The notes: a model not told the origin generated them from the letters alone. Positions 16,896 to 26,823 are shown, counted from the first letter of the stretch. The stretch: 64,000 nucleotides of DNA from Winkia neuii (GCF_029011175.1 NZ_CP118946.1:1798001-1862000), one strand, 5' to 3'. Program-made: numbers and translations.

Positions 16896-19385
16896 CTACT
16901 TACGCCCCTTGACACGCTTGTTAGCCTGCTCCATCAAATACGTCTGAATATCCAGCAGCGGCTGGCCTTCTTTGTCTTCGATGTGCCGCTTCCAAGTCCC
17001 ATCCGCCTGCAGGTGCCAGCTGGAAACCTTCTCGGAAGCCTCCAGCTCTACCAAGCCTGCCAAATGTTCGATCATGTCAGGATCAGTGATGCGGATTAGT
17101 TCTTCGACGCGCCTGTCCAGGTTACGGTGCATCAGGTCAGCCGAGCCGATCCACACTTCGGTGTCTCCACCGTTGCAGAAGGAATACACGCGCGAGTGTT
17201 CCAGATACCTACCCAGAATCGAGCGGACGCGGATGTTGTCAGAGACGCCCTCGATCGGGGCGCGCAATGCGCAAATACCGCGCACCACAATGTCTACTGG
17301 GATTCCCTCCTGGGAGGCGTGGTAGAGGGCGTCGATGATCGCTTCATCGACTAGCGAGTTCATCTTGAAGCGAATCCACGCCGGCTTGCCCGCACGCTTG
17401 TTCTCGATTTCGCGGTTGATGCGCTCTAGCAGGCCCGGCCGGATGGAGCGAGGGGCAACAAGCAGGCGGTGGAAGGTGGTCAGCGGCGCAAACCCAGACA
17501 GCTGGTTGAACAGGCGGGTCAGATCCTGGGCCACGTCGCGGTCGCAGGTCAGCAGCCCAAGGTCCTCGTATCCGCGCGCCGTCTTGGGGTGGTAGTTACC
17601 GGTGCCCACGTGGCAGTAGCGGCGCAACCCGTCAGATTCCTGGCGCACCACCATCGACAGCTTGCAGTGGGTCTTCAGCCCAACCATGCCGTAGACCACG
17701 TGCACGCCGGCGCGCTCTAGTTTGCGGGCCCACCCAATGTTGGCCTCCTCGTCAAAACGGGCCTTGATCTCGACAATCGCCAGCACCTGCTTGCCAGCCT
17801 GGGCGGCGTCGATCAGTGCCTGCACGATCGGCGAATCGCCCGAGGTACGGTACAGCGTCTGCTTGATCGCCAACACCTTCGGATCCTTAGCCGCCTGGGT
17901 GACAAATTGCTGCACCGAGGTGGAGAAGGAATCGTAGGGGTGGTGCAGCAGCACGTCGCCGTTGCGGATCGACTCGAAAATGTCGGTGGGAGTGGCGGAT
18001 TCGACCTCGGCAAGGCCCGCGGCCGTAACCGGCAAGAATGGCGGGTACAGCAGATCGCGAATGTCCAGGTCGTGCAGGATGTTCAGGCAAGTCAGATCCA
18101 GCGGCTCCGGCAACCGGAATACGTCCGCCATCGAGATCTCGAGTTTCACCACCAAGAAGTTCAGCACGAAATCGCTGATACCTTCCGACACTTCCAATCG
18201 CACCGCCGGCCCGAAACGGCGCTTCAGCAGCTCCGTCTCCATAGCCTGCAGCAGGTTCTCGGCATCGTCCTCTTCGACCTCCAGGTCCTCGTTACGAGTA
18301 ACTCGGAAGGTGTGGTATTCCAGCACTTCCATGCCGGGGAACAGGTGGTCCAGGTGGTGGCCAATAATGTCTTCGATGGTGACGAAGGTGGCGCCCTCGA
18401 CCGTATCTGCGGCCTCTTCGGGCCGAATGCCCTCTACTACCTGATCCACCGAAACGATGCGCGGCAGACCTTCGGGCACCTTCACGCGGGCAAAGTGCTG
18501 CTTGCCGGAAACGGGGTTACGCAGCACTACCGCCAGGTTCAAGGACAGGCCCGAAATGTACGGGAACGGGTGGGACGGATCCACGGCCAACGGGGTGAGC
18601 ACCGGGAAAATCCGCTTGCGGAAATAGCGGTGCAGCTGGTGGCGCATCTGCTCGTTCAAGTCTTCATACTTGCACAGGTGTAGCCCTTCCCTGTCGAGGG
18701 CGGGCAGCAGGGTTTCCTGCACAAAGTCGGCTTGGCGGCGAGTTAGCTTTTGCGCCCGATCGGTAATGCCCGTCAGTACCTGCCGCGGGCTGAGGCCGGA
18801 GGCGGATGGGCGCGCAATGCCGGCGGCAATGCGGCGCTTTAGCCCGGCTACGCGCACCATGTAGAACTCATCTAGGTTCGAGGTGACGATGGTGGTGAAC
18901 CAGGCGCGCTCCAGCAGGGGCAGGCGGGTGTCTTCGGCCTGTTCCATTACGCGCAGGTTGAAATCCATCCACGACAGTTCGCGATCGCCGAAGCGACCCT
19001 CGGGCAGATTCACTTCCCGGGCGGGAGTCTTAGGTGCCTGCGGGGTCTCCTCGGCCGGCGGAATGGGAGCGGGAGTGAGCGGGGCGGGCTCTGCCTGCTC
19101 GCCTTCTTCGGGCTCGTCCTCGAACTCAGAATCTTCGTGTTCGTGGCCGGGGAACTGGGAAGGATCGGCGGTGAAATCTTTCGATTCTGCCGATTCGAAA
19201 CCCGAATCGTTTGCGGCTTCCGGCTTGGCGGCGGCTTCGCCGGCCTCGCCCTCGACTTCCTGGGTAGGGCCTTCTTCCCGCTCCTGCGGCTCTTCAGCGG
19301 GGACGCCTCCGGCCTGGACGGCAGGATAGGAAAGTGAGTCCTGGTTATTAGTCTCGGGAATTTCCATACCGAAAGCGTTCCTCAT
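16896..19385 (-). CDS. ppk1: Polyphosphate kinase 1
   Basis: 829 residues, longer than usual because of a 130-residue acidic Glu/Ala/Pro-rich N-terminal extension with no family counterpart. The PPK1 core starts near [21 protein letters not shown]. The autophosphorylated His lies in [20 protein letters not shown], and [28 protein letters not shown] is the conserved C-terminal domain. Makes inorganic polyphosphate from ATP. The ATG at 19385 has AAGGGG five bases upstream. It lies in a leftward operon after a hypothetical gene (10 bp) and before MutT1. Confidence 0.96.
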   Translation of the reverse strand: MRNAFGMEIPETNNQDSLSYPAVQAGGVPAEEPQEREEGPTQEVEGEAGEAAAKPEAANDSGFESAESKDFTADPSQFPGHEHEDSEFEDEPEEGEQAEPAPLTPAPIPPAEETPQAPKTPAREVNLPEGRFGDRELSWMDFNLRVMEQAEDTRLPLLERAWFTTIVTSNLDEFYMVRVAGLKRRIAAGIARPSASGLSPRQVLTGITDRAQKLTRRQADFVQETLLPALDREGLHLCKYEDLNEQMRHQLHRYFRKRIFPVLTPLAVDPSHPFPYISGLSLNLAVVLRNPVSGKQHFARVKVPEGLPRIVSVDQVVEGIRPEEAADTVEGATFVTIEDIIGHHLDHLFPGMEVLEYHTFRVTRNEDLEVEEDDAENLLQAMETELLKRRFGPAVRLEVSEGISDFVLNFLVVKLEISMADVFRLPEPLDLTCLNILHDLDIRDLLYPPFLPVTAAGLAEVESATPTDIFESIRNGDVLLHHPYDSFSTSVQQFVTQAAKDPKVLAIKQTLYRTSGDSPIVQALIDAAQAGKQVLAIVEIKARFDEEANIGWARKLERAGVHVVYGMVGLKTHCKLSMVVRQESDGLRRYCHVGTGNYHPKTARGYEDLGLLTCDRDVAQDLTRLFNQLSGFAPLTTFHRLLVAPRSIRPGLLERINREIENKRAGKPAWIRFKMNSLVDEAIIDALYHASQEGIPVDIVVRGICALRAPIEGVSDNIRVRSILGRYLEHSRVYSFCNGGDTEVWIGSADLMHRNLDRRVEELIRITDPDMIEHLAGLVELEASEKVSSWHLQADGTWKRHIEDKEGQPLLDIQTYLMEQANKRVKGRK

Positions 19386-19394
19386 ATTTACCCC

Positions 19395-20063
19395 TTAGTT
19401 AAGGTTGTGGTTTGCCGCGGCGGTTGCTGCGGCCTCAAAATCATCAGCGGTCTTGGTCAGAGCCGAAGCCCTGCGAGTCACCTGGTCTGCCAACTCGTCC
19501 TGATCAGACGTAATCCAATCCGGGCCCGCAGCGCCGGCGGCCAAAATGCGCATTACCTGCGCGGCCACCACCAGGCGTTCGCCTACCCAATGGAGTGGTT
19601 CTTCGACCTCGTCGGGTGCCCCCGCCAGCACCTGGTTGATCGCCCCGAAAGCCTGATCGAACGGAGGCGGGCTCTTCACGCCGTGCGCCTGCTGCGGCGC
19701 GGCCAGCCCCTCGTTGTAGCGCTGCTGAGTGGTTTCCCGATCCCGCCTTGCCCATTCGCGCAGCAGGTACAGCCGCCAGAGGGCGCCAGGCAGCGTAGAG
19801 GCGGGCTGGCCCGACCACAGTTCGGCCACCAGATCAACATTGCCTGATCCGGCTATCTGCCGCAGCCTGGGAACCAGCACCTCGGGGGTGGATATGGCAT
19901 CGCCCAGCGTCATAGGCTTGTCAAAATGACCGTCAAAGGTGCCCAGCAACAGTTGCGCGGTAGTGTGCGCAATGTCGGAACGCAGCGCCGGGTCAGCATC
20001 CCCCACAATGTTTTCGGCATCTTCGGGTTCAAGCATCGCCGGCCGACGAAAACGGGCAGACAT
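19395..20063 (-). CDS. Conserved hypothetical protein upstream of ppk1
   Basis: 222 residues, soluble, mostly helical. No family motif was recognised. Notable segments are ENIVGDADPALRSDIAHTTAQ, GALWRLYLLREWARRDRETTQQRY and QVMRILAAGAAGPDW. It starts at an ATG with AGGAGG upstream and ends 10 bp before ppk1, so it belongs to the ppk1 operon and may act with it. Function unknown. Confidence 0.8.
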   Translation of the reverse strand: MSARFRRPAMLEPEDAENIVGDADPALRSDIAHTTAQLLLGTFDGHFDKPMTLGDAISTPEVLVPRLRQIAGSGNVDLVAELWSGQPASTLPGALWRLYLLREWARRDRETTQQRYNEGLAAPQQAHGVKSPPPFDQAFGAINQVLAGAPDEVEEPLHWVGERLVVAAQVMRILAAGAAGPDWITSDQDELADQVTRRASALTKTADDFEAAATAAANHNLN

Positions 20064-20310
20064 GGCACTCCTCCTAATATCAGACTCATTGTGAACTAAT
20101 AAAGTAAATTTTAGTTGAATAAGCCCTCCCCTTCAGCGGCTATGGGCCATCCCAATTGCGCCAGTGGGAAACATTTGCGCTGGCACCACCCCATCCTCGC
20201 GCATCCGCCGAAGGCGCCCAGGCGCCACCAGTGCAATAGAGAGCAATATCTCGGCGATAAATTTCCCCGTTCCGCCCGGGTGCTGCTACGATTATGGGGC
20301 GCGCAAGCGC

Positions 20311-20386
20311 GGGCCTATAGCTCAATTGGCAGAGCAACGGACTTTTAATCCGTGGGTTCAGGGTTCGATTCCCTGTGGGCCCACCA
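20311..20386 (+). tRNA. tRNA-Lys(TTT)
   Basis: Cloverleaf with acceptor GGGCCTA/TGGGCCC, D arm AGCTCAATTGGCAGAGC, anticodon loop ACTTTTAA (anticodon TTT), T loop GGTTCGATTCC and an encoded CCA end. A G-T pair in the acceptor stem is the only irregularity. Followed at once by a terminator. Confidence 0.97.
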
Positions 20387-20389
20387 TCA

Positions 20390-20412
20390 CCCCGGCAGCA
20401 GCCGGGGTTTTT
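20390..20412 (+). terminator. Intrinsic terminator after tRNA-Lys
   Basis: CCCCGGC-agca-GCCGGGG followed by TTTTTATTTT. A compact GC stem and T run directly after the tRNA. Confidence 0.9.
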
Positions 20413-20519
20413 ATTTTCGCTTTGGCCTTGCCACGAAAAACACACTCGCAGCCCTAGAACTACGGTCCCAACAGGGAAAATATACAAAAGCGCAGGGAGT
20501 TACCTTTCCGGTAATCTAC

Positions 20520-20591
20520 GCCACAGTCACGGGCGAATGTATTGACAATATTTTTGTGCCGAAATAAAAAGTTTCGTAGGCCACAGTCACG
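20520..20591 (+). promoter_or_regulatory. Promoter flanked by two identical 12-bp repeats, upstream of the glycerophosphodiesterase operon
   Basis: TTGACA (20542-20547), 17 bp, then TAAAAA (20565-20570) make a near-consensus vegetative promoter. GCCACAGTCACG occurs at 20520-20531, just before -35, and again at 20580-20591, just after the expected start point. The copies are exactly 60 bp apart, about six helical turns. The layout suggests operators bound on the same face of the helix. The regulator is unknown. The 5' leader to the gene start is about 230 bp. Confidence 0.6.
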
Positions 20592-20812
20592 TAAAACAGT
20601 AGCCGCCGCCATTGCTGTACTCATTTTCCAGGCATTGCACCTTTGTCACACCCGCCCAACGAAGATGAAAAAACGTTCATTTTCATTGCGGGCCAAAATA
20701 CCCAAAACATACTATTTTTGTGTTGCACTGCTGCGACAAACCTAGTCGCAGCGGGCTCTTTCCACCACCGGTGGGAACCATATTCGCTAGGTTCAATGAC
20801 GAAGGTTTTTCA

Positions 20813-21547
20813 ATGATTGAAAAGACAATATTTGCTCATAGAGGCGCAAACCGACTAGCCCCAGAAAACACCATGGCAGCCTTCCGCGCGGCTTTCGAGC
20901 ACGGCGCGAAATGGATTGAAACCGACGTTGACATCGACAAAGATGGCACTCCTATTATCTGCCACGACACCACCTTGGATCGCACCACCGACCACACCGG
21001 GCGTTTCTACGATCTGACTGACGAAGAAGTAGCAAAGGTCGATGCCGGCAGCTGGTTCAGCAAGGACTTCAAGGGCGAACACCTGCCCACCCTGCACGAG
21101 CTGGTGGATTTCCTAAACGAGACCGGCATGAACGCCAACATCGAATTGAAAGCTAACGAAGAGGGCAAGGAGCGCAGCGAGCTCCTAGTGAAGAAGGTTG
21201 CCGAAGAACTAGCCCGCGTTGAAAAATCGCAGATCATTGTCTCCTCCTTCTCGTTCCTACTGCTTTACAAGATCAAGCAGATCGCTCCCGAAACCGTAAT
21301 TGGTGCGCTGTGGGAAACCTGCGCCCTGTACGACGACTGGCGTTCCGTCCTCGAAATGTTGGGGGCAGAATACGTTCACCCCGAGGACGCGGGTCTAACC
21401 AAGGAACGCATCCAGGAGTTCCGCGACTTCGGCGTCGGCGTGAACGTGTGGACCGTAAACGATCCAGCCCGCATCAACCAGCTATTCCACTGGGGAGCCA
21501 CCGGCGTATTTACCGACATTTCCCACCAACTGACAGACCGCTACTAA
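20813..21547 (+). CDS. Glycerophosphodiester phosphodiesterase
   Basis: 244 residues, GDPD TIM barrel. It splits glycerophosphodiesters into glycerol-3-phosphate and an alcohol. Catalytic and metal motifs are FAHRGANRLAPENT (HRG..PENT), ETDVDIDKDGTPIICHDTTLDRTT (E.D..HD) and the later NIELKANEE. Cytoplasmic, with no signal peptide. ATG at 20813 with GAAGG upstream; an open stretch before it carries no family similarity. It is followed 75 bp later by an MFS transporter, probably its substrate importer. Confidence 0.94.
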   Translation: MIEKTIFAHRGANRLAPENTMAAFRAAFEHGAKWIETDVDIDKDGTPIICHDTTLDRTTDHTGRFYDLTDEEVAKVDAGSWFSKDFKGEHLPTLHELVDFLNETGMNANIELKANEEGKERSELLVKKVAEELARVEKSQIIVSSFSFLLLYKIKQIAPETVIGALWETCALYDDWRSVLEMLGAEYVHPEDAGLTKERIQEFRDFGVGVNVWTVNDPARINQLFHWGATGVFTDISHQLTDRY

Positions 21548-21622
21548 GAGGCCTAGTCTGGGCTAACTAAGCCCCTTGTATCGCACGCAAATGGAATTGC
21601 GCGCTAAGTAAAAGGACTTACG

Positions 21623-22951
21623 ATGAATTCGAAAAAAATCCCTATCTTCCTGCGCAAGGGCAGGGTCGGCTCCTTCCTGACCGTGGTTATGGCCGGGCAG
21701 CTGGTCTACTCGACCTTCGAAGCCTTCAAAGGCTCATTGATGTTGCCACTAACCCACGCGCTAGGAATCGGTGTTGACGATTTTGGCGTTCTAATGGGCT
21801 GGCTGGGAATCGCAATGTTCCTGTACGTGCCCGGTGGCTGGGTCAACAACCGCTTCACCATCCGCTCCATTCTGATCTGGTGGTGCTCCTGGCGTCTGGT
21901 CACCTTCCTGATGCTCTACATGATCCCCAACCTAAGCTTCAAGATCATGGTTGCGATCGCGATCTCTTGGGGCGTTTGGGACGCGATCGGCTGGCCAGCG
22001 GTGGTCAACGGCGTCACCTTTGTTTCCAAGGACGCGGACACAAAGGGGCGCGGCCTGGCAATGGGGCTACTAGAAACCATCCGCCGCGCCGCAGAGTTCC
22101 TGATGAACATCGTCATCATCGGCATTATCGCCGTCTTCCCGGCAGCAGCCAACAAGATCATGATCGGCTTCGGCATCGGCTACTCGCTGCTGCTAGTTCC
22201 GCTAATCCTGGCGATCTTGAAGTTTGTACCGAAGAACGCCATTGCCGAATCTGAAGACATGGGCAAGAACGCCGCTGCGGCCGTTGGCCTACTGAAAGTG
22301 CTGCTTCGCCCGCGCGTGTGGCTGGCAGGCGTTGCCGGTCTGTGCCTGTACTGGTGCTACGTCAACCTGATCTACTCGTCGGCTCCTTACCTGCAACTGG
22401 TATTCCACGCTTCCGACGCAACCGCGGGCGTGTTCGGCATTTTGAACACGGGCCTGATCGGCGTCTTCGGCGGACTAGTTGCTGGGATCGTCGCGGACTA
22501 CGTATTCAAGTCCTCGACCATGATGATGGGCGCCGCCCTCACGGTTACCGCGGCAGCTACCGCGATCATCCGTCTCCTTCCTTCCCAGCAGAATATGGTC
22601 TGGCCTGCAGTAGTCCTACTAATGGTTGTCGCATTCGGCGTGTTCATGGGCAAGGCAGTGATCTTGGCACCTATCGCCGAACTGCAGCTTCCTGAAGAGA
22701 TCAACGGCTCGGCAATGGCAGTGGGCTCGTTCCTAGTTTACGCATCCATCTTCTGGGCGAACCCGCTGGCTGGCAAACTGGTAGAGGCCCACAAGGCTAA
22801 CCCCTATGTTGGCTACCAGCAGATCTTCTGGATTACCTTGGTTGTTGCCATTGTCGGCGCAGTCTGCGCTTTCATCCTTGCTTTCATCAACAAGAAGATT
22901 GACAAGGTTGAAGATCAGAATGCCGACACCAAGGAAACGGCTCAGGCTTAG
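21623..22951 (+). CDS. MFS transporter, probable glycerophosphodiester or organophosphate importer
   Basis: 442 residues with about twelve membrane segments. The UhpC/GlpT-type features are in the first helices (GQLVYSTFEAFKGSLMLPLTHALG, LGIAMFLYVPGGWVNNRFTIRS). The N- and C-terminal halves are separated by a cytoplasmic loop PKNAIAESEDMGKNAAAAV. An AAAGGA ribosome-binding site precedes the ATG. Substrate is inferred only from the adjacent phosphodiesterase; uptake of deacylated phospholipid headgroups is the simplest reading. Confidence 0.85.
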   Translation: MNSKKIPIFLRKGRVGSFLTVVMAGQLVYSTFEAFKGSLMLPLTHALGIGVDDFGVLMGWLGIAMFLYVPGGWVNNRFTIRSILIWWCSWRLVTFLMLYMIPNLSFKIMVAIAISWGVWDAIGWPAVVNGVTFVSKDADTKGRGLAMGLLETIRRAAEFLMNIVIIGIIAVFPAAANKIMIGFGIGYSLLLVPLILAILKFVPKNAIAESEDMGKNAAAAVGLLKVLLRPRVWLAGVAGLCLYWCYVNLIYSSAPYLQLVFHASDATAGVFGILNTGLIGVFGGLVAGIVADYVFKSSTMMMGAALTVTAAATAIIRLLPSQQNMVWPAVVLLMVVAFGVFMGKAVILAPIAELQLPEEINGSAMAVGSFLVYASIFWANPLAGKLVEAHKANPYVGYQQIFWITLVVAIVGAVCAFILAFINKKIDKVEDQNADTKETAQA

Positions 22952-22993
22952 GCCTAGCCGACTGGCGGGGCTAGCTGGTGGGCCCTGCTAGTA

Positions 22994-23026
22994 AGGGGCG
23001 GACAGGTTTCCTGTCCGCCCCTCTAT
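22994..23026 (+). terminator. Terminator after the MFS gene
   Basis: Arms AGGGGCGGACAG and CTGTCCGCCCCT are perfectly paired, with a short loop and the tail CTATT. Stable hairpin, modest T tail. Confidence 0.8.
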
Positions 23027-23063
23027 TACATCTACCGGTGCAGACAAGCGGCCTCCCGGTCGG

Positions 23064-23519
23064 TTACTTATCAGTCCACTGCAGGAAGCGCGTGTGCGAA
23101 ATTTTATTGTGCCGATCCACCGAATCAATCCGCACCTTCATTGAGCGGCGCGCCAGTTTGCCCGTGGGGATCTGCTTGAATCCGATGATGGAATCGTGAG
23201 TATTTTCCAGCCCGTGCACCATGACCCTGGGGTAGGAACAGGTGAGCGGCGGGCCCTGCACCATCTCGTCACACATGAAGTAGGCGATGCCGTTGAAGTA
23301 CAGGTTGCCAGAGACCTCGTGTTCGCCCTCGTTGTAGGAATAGACCTTGGCCGAAGACTTTTCGGGGGCATCCGCGTACTGCGCCCTATCATCAACGACC
23401 TTGTTGTTATTGGTGTAGGTGGGAGCGGACGCGGGACCAGGCTTGGGAGTGCTGGCACACGCGCTGGCGCCAAGGAGCAGCGTTAGCGCTGCTGCCAGCA
23501 GACATGAAGACTTTCTCAT
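23064..23519 (-). CDS. Small secreted lipoprotein, unknown function
   Basis: 151 residues. Signal peptide MRKSSCLLAAALTLLLGASA followed by Cys21 as lipobox cysteine. The mature domain is about 130 residues, with KVYSYNEGEHEVSGNLYFNGIA and TCSYPRVMVHGLENTHDS; two Cys (YFMCDE and LTCSY) may form a disulphide. No family recognised. The start is set by the signal peptide; the frame continues upstream without coding features. Divergent to the next gene, sharing a 90-bp promoter region. Confidence 0.8.
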   Translation of the reverse strand: MRKSSCLLAAALTLLLGASACASTPKPGPASAPTYTNNNKVVDDRAQYADAPEKSSAKVYSYNEGEHEVSGNLYFNGIAYFMCDEMVQGPPLTCSYPRVMVHGLENTHDSIIGFKQIPTGKLARRSMKVRIDSVDRHNKISHTRFLQWTDK

Positions 23520-23609
23520 GTTTAAATCATGCGTTGGAAGGGCAGTAATGGCAAATATTTTCCCCTCTAACCTACGGGCGCGTAGGATAGGGGCGTTGAC
23601 GCAATCGCA

Positions 23610-24944
23610 ATGAATAGAGGGGCGCTCTTGTCGAAGTGGACATTGGATGGTGCTAGCAGTGCAACTCGCCTGATCCAGGGCGCAATGAACGCCGCTGCCA
23701 GAGCCACAGGTTCCCCAAAGGTGACAGAAGTTGGCGACCGTGATTGGCGACAGAACTATCCCACCTCCTTCCATAACCTAACTGCGCTCGAGGGCGAAGA
23801 CTCCCCCACCATGGCCAAGGCAGCGTTGGATTTCATCTACGCTAACGCCCAGTTACCGGATGGGACTAACCTTGCCGAAGCTAAGCCCATTGCAACTGAG
23901 GTGCCTGTTTCGCAGGTGGGCAAAGCCGATCAGGCTGCCACGTGCCCGGTTCCACGGCTTTCGCTGCCGATTGGGCATTCGCTGTTGAACAAGCGCGCCC
24001 AGGCTGCTTTGTCGATTGTTAGCTTGCATCCGCAGTGGTGGAATCTGGCCGGCTACGAAGTGGTGGTGTTGGCGGGGGCCGCGCAGCTTGCACCCACGGT
24101 GGCCCTGGCGCACGCGGGCGCTACGGTACACGCGATTGTGCGGGCAGATTCGAAGCGGCGTAAGGCACTGTTGCAGGCTTGCCAGGATGCGCCTGGCAAA
24201 CTGGTGATTCCTTCGGGGCGGATATGCGATGTGGTGAAGAATCCCAGGCAGTTGGCCGGTTACATTTGCGGCATTTCTAAGCCGGTGATTTTGGTGGATG
24301 CGCTATATGCGCCCTCGCGCGCCCATGTGCACGCGGCAATTGCGGCTGACCTGGTGGAGCGCATGGTATGCCAGGCTCGCCCCGACACTACGGTGTGCTT
24401 TAGCGGCACTCCCACTGACGTTTACTATTCAAAGGGGCATCTGGTGGATGCCATCGTGCCACTACAGGGGCCGAACTATTTAGCGGCGAAGCGGATTGGC
24501 CGGTGGCGGGCTAGTACCCTTACCGGCCAGGGCGTTAGCACGATAACGCCTATTCTGCCGTTGGCGGCCACCGAGTCGGTAATGAACTCTGACAAGCTAA
24601 TCAGCACTATCGTGGGCGCCCCCGCGGTGGGTGTTTACCCGGTAGCCCCCTCCGTAGCAGCGCGCCTTGCGGCTTCGTGGCTGATTTTCGAAATGCATTC
24701 TTCTGACGAACCGGCCCCCTGGCAGGGCGTGAAGGCGCCGTGTGGGCTTTGGGGAAACCCGGATTCGCAGCTCAATTCGCTGCTGCCCAATGCGAATATG
24801 CGCCTGCACGCGGCGTGGGTGGCCGGTCGGCTAGGGGCTGGCCGCGACGCCTGGGTTGGCCAGGTGCCCGATTCAATATTTTCCGAGGGCGGCAAACGCC
24901 TGCGCGTCCTCGCACGGAAAATGCGAGAACGGCTGGGCCGGTAG
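23610..24944 (+). CDS. Conserved hypothetical protein (possible Rossmann-like folds)
   Basis: 444 residues, no signal peptide, no clear motif. The middle has alternating hydrophobic strands and Gly-rich turns such as YEVVVLAGAAQLAPTVALAHAG followed by TVHAIVRADSKRRKAL, which resembles a nucleotide-binding beta-alpha-beta unit, but the canonical GxGxxG is absent. The C-terminus is basic (KRLRVLARKMRERLGR). ATG at 23610; upstream ribosome-binding site is weak. No partner gene gives a hint. Confidence 0.75.
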   Translation: MNRGALLSKWTLDGASSATRLIQGAMNAAARATGSPKVTEVGDRDWRQNYPTSFHNLTALEGEDSPTMAKAALDFIYANAQLPDGTNLAEAKPIATEVPVSQVGKADQAATCPVPRLSLPIGHSLLNKRAQAALSIVSLHPQWWNLAGYEVVVLAGAAQLAPTVALAHAGATVHAIVRADSKRRKALLQACQDAPGKLVIPSGRICDVVKNPRQLAGYICGISKPVILVDALYAPSRAHVHAAIAADLVERMVCQARPDTTVCFSGTPTDVYYSKGHLVDAIVPLQGPNYLAAKRIGRWRASTLTGQGVSTITPILPLAATESVMNSDKLISTIVGAPAVGVYPVAPSVAARLAASWLIFEMHSSDEPAPWQGVKAPCGLWGNPDSQLNSLLPNANMRLHAAWVAGRLGAGRDAWVGQVPDSIFSEGGKRLRVLARKMRERLGR

Positions 24945-25082
24945 CCCGGGACTTTATCCCTACCCTCACCCCTGGCGCGTCCACACCTCTACCTTTTACT
25001 AAGGCGGCTCCTACAGATGCGAATCACCCGCGTATTTAAGTGTGTATCAACCGGTCACAATAGGTTGCAAAAAAGAAAATGG

Positions 25083-25116
25083 ATACAAAAAAATCCCGCA
25101 CCTAAAGTGCGGGATT
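25083..25116 (-). terminator. Intrinsic terminator of the GlsB-like gene
   Basis: AATCCCGCAC-ctaaa-GTGCGGGATT. Read leftward it is followed by seven T residues, placing it as the terminator of the leftward GlsB-like gene. Confidence 0.9.
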
Positions 25117-25140
25117 CTTCAGTTCAAATACTATTTGAAA

Positions 25141-25407
25141 CTATTTGCTCTTGCGGCCAGTGGCTGCCAAGTAAATAGAAATAGCAACTACTGCACAGAT
25201 AGTGCAGACGACCCAACGCCACCAGTCAATGCCGGGGGTGTCAGTCGGGTATTTGAAGATGCCTAGGATCAGGTTGCCAACGACAACGCCGACGACGCCC
25301 AGAATGATGGTCCATAGAATGCTTAGCGGCTGGCTGCCCTTCATGAACAGACGGGCCAGTGCGCCAATGATCGCGCCAAAAATAATGGTACCGATGATCT
25401 CGCCCAT
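25141..25407 (-). CDS. GlsB/YeaQ/YmgE family membrane protein (transglycosylase-associated)
   Basis: 88 residues with three membrane segments. Family motifs are IIFGAIIGALARLFMKG near the N-terminus and the Gly-rich helix TIILGVVGVVVGNLILGIF. Small general-stress membrane proteins whose exact function is not established. Starts at 25407 with AAGGAAAG upstream; ends 25 bp before a strong terminator. Monocistronic. Confidence 0.93.
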   Translation of the reverse strand: MGEIIGTIIFGAIIGALARLFMKGSQPLSILWTIILGVVGVVVGNLILGIFKYPTDTPGIDWWRWVVCTICAVVAISIYLAATGRKSK

Positions 25408-25560
25408 TTTTCTTTCCTTACTATAGGGGTGCGCATTTACGCCTTGCCCCTATAGTTTCACTATTTAGCCCTGTATGCCAGCCCTGCAGGACACTGTTAG
25501 CTAAATGTTAGTTTGGAGCGAAAAATTATTAGGAATTTTTCACATACAACGACTCGTTTG

Positions 25561-26418
25561 TCAAAGTTTGCCACTTTTACGCAATGATGCATCCGACTTC
25601 CAGTCGCCCACAACCACTTCCATGACTAAAGCCCTATGGTCGGAGCCCTTCTGCTCGATCACATACGAGTCCTCAAAACGGATCTTCCCGGCCGCTACCG
25701 CATGGTCGATAATCGATTTGGGTGCCACCGCCGGGAACGTAGGCATGCCCACGTGCATCTGTTCGCTAACCCCGGTGGCTTCTAACACCGGAGCAGTCCC
25801 CAGATTCATATCCCCCACTAGCAGCGTGGAAGATACGTGCGGGGGTGGGACTTCGCCCTCGACAGGAGAACAGTAAGTGCCCCCCACCATTTGTTTCCAT
25901 GCGTGCGCCAGTTGCGAGCGGGCCGTGACGCCATGAATTTCTAGGTGGGTGCTTCCCACGCGCAACGGCCCACCCGGCGTCAGGACGTCCGCCGCCAGCA
26001 GTGCCCGATTCTGCCCAAAGTCAACCGAGGTGGAACTGCCAAAGAGGCCTGCGCCCTTAGCGCGGCCGATGCGACGAATGGGAGCCGCCCCCAGTTTCAA
26101 GGTGCGCCACACGGCAACCGGGTACCGCGAAGCCACCACCACGCCAAAGCCGCCTAGCCTAGGCCGCCGCCCCGCCAAGGCTCGCCGCACCGGCAGCCGC
26201 AAGAACAATGCCTGCCCGCGGAAAAACGGCAGGAAGCGCCAATGCTTCAGCCCCGCTTCCTCACAGATGAGGGCGCCCTGGTCGCGAAAACCAGAGCGCC
26301 ACTGCCGCACGTCGACCTCCTGCATACACAAGATGTCGGGCTTTGCCTGGGCAAGATCATGCGCCACATCGGCGTCGTGAGCAATATTGGCGCTGATGAC
26401 ACGCACGGTTGCAGGCAT
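25561..26418 (-). CDS. Endonuclease/exonuclease/phosphatase (EEP) family protein
   Basis: 285 residues. EEP fold with VISANIAHDAD at the N-terminus, DILCMQEVD (metal-binding Glu), STHLEIHGVTARSQLAHAW, LLVGDMNLG and a C-terminal SDHRALVMEV (catalytic His). Metal-dependent phosphodiesterase or phosphatase; the substrate cannot be told. No signal peptide. It follows msrB by 4 bp and ends the mscS-msrB-EEP operon. Confidence 0.9.
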   Translation of the reverse strand: MPATVRVISANIAHDADVAHDLAQAKPDILCMQEVDVRQWRSGFRDQGALICEEAGLKHWRFLPFFRGQALFLRLPVRRALAGRRPRLGGFGVVVASRYPVAVWRTLKLGAAPIRRIGRAKGAGLFGSSTSVDFGQNRALLAADVLTPGGPLRVGSTHLEIHGVTARSQLAHAWKQMVGGTYCSPVEGEVPPPHVSSTLLVGDMNLGTAPVLEATGVSEQMHVGMPTFPAVAPKSIIDHAVAAGKIRFEDSYVIEQKGSDHRALVMEVVVGDWKSDASLRKSGKL

Positions 26419-26421
26419 TTA

Positions 26422-26823
26422 CTAGCCTTTAGGAGCGAAGGAAAGGGCCACCGAATTCATGCAGTAGCGCTCCCCAGTAGGGGTCTGCGGAGCATCCGGG
26501 AACACGTGCCCAAGGTGCGAATTGCACTGGGCGCAGCGCACTTCCTGGCGAACCATGCCATGGGAGGTATCCGTAGAGATGTTCACCGCCGCCTTCTGCG
26601 GGTCGTAGAAGGAAGGCCAGCCGCAGCCCGATTCAAACTTGGTATCCGAGCGGAACAGTTCCGCCCCACAGGCGCGGCAGGTGTAGACTCCTTCCCGATC
26701 CTCGCTTAGCAGCTCCCCAGTGCCCGGACGTTCCGTGCCGGCCTCGCGCAGCACGTGGTATTCCATGGGAGTCAGCCGGGTGCGCCAGTCAGCTTCGGTC
26801 AGCTTCGAAAAGTCCTCGGCCAT
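26422..26823 (-). CDS. msrB: Peptide-methionine (R)-S-oxide reductase MsrB
   Basis: 133 residues. Repairs methionine-R-sulfoxide in proteins. Zinc-binding pairs are CRACG and CAQCNSHLGHVF, and the catalytic Cys is in GERYCMNSVAL. The ATG overlaps the stop of the upstream channel gene. The resolving Cys region VYTCRACGAELFRSDTKF is conserved. Cytoplasmic. Confidence 0.97.
   Translation of the reverse strand: MAEDFSKLTEADWRTRLTPMEYHVLREAGTERPGTGELLSEDREGVYTCRACGAELFRSDTKFESGCGWPSFYDPQKAAVNISTDTSHGMVRQEVRCAQCNSHLGHVFPDAPQTPTGERYCMNSVALSFAPKG

Noticed and set aside
20115-20567. Frames covering tRNA-Lys and its flanks on both strands
   Set aside because: They run through the tRNA and terminator and lack coding features.
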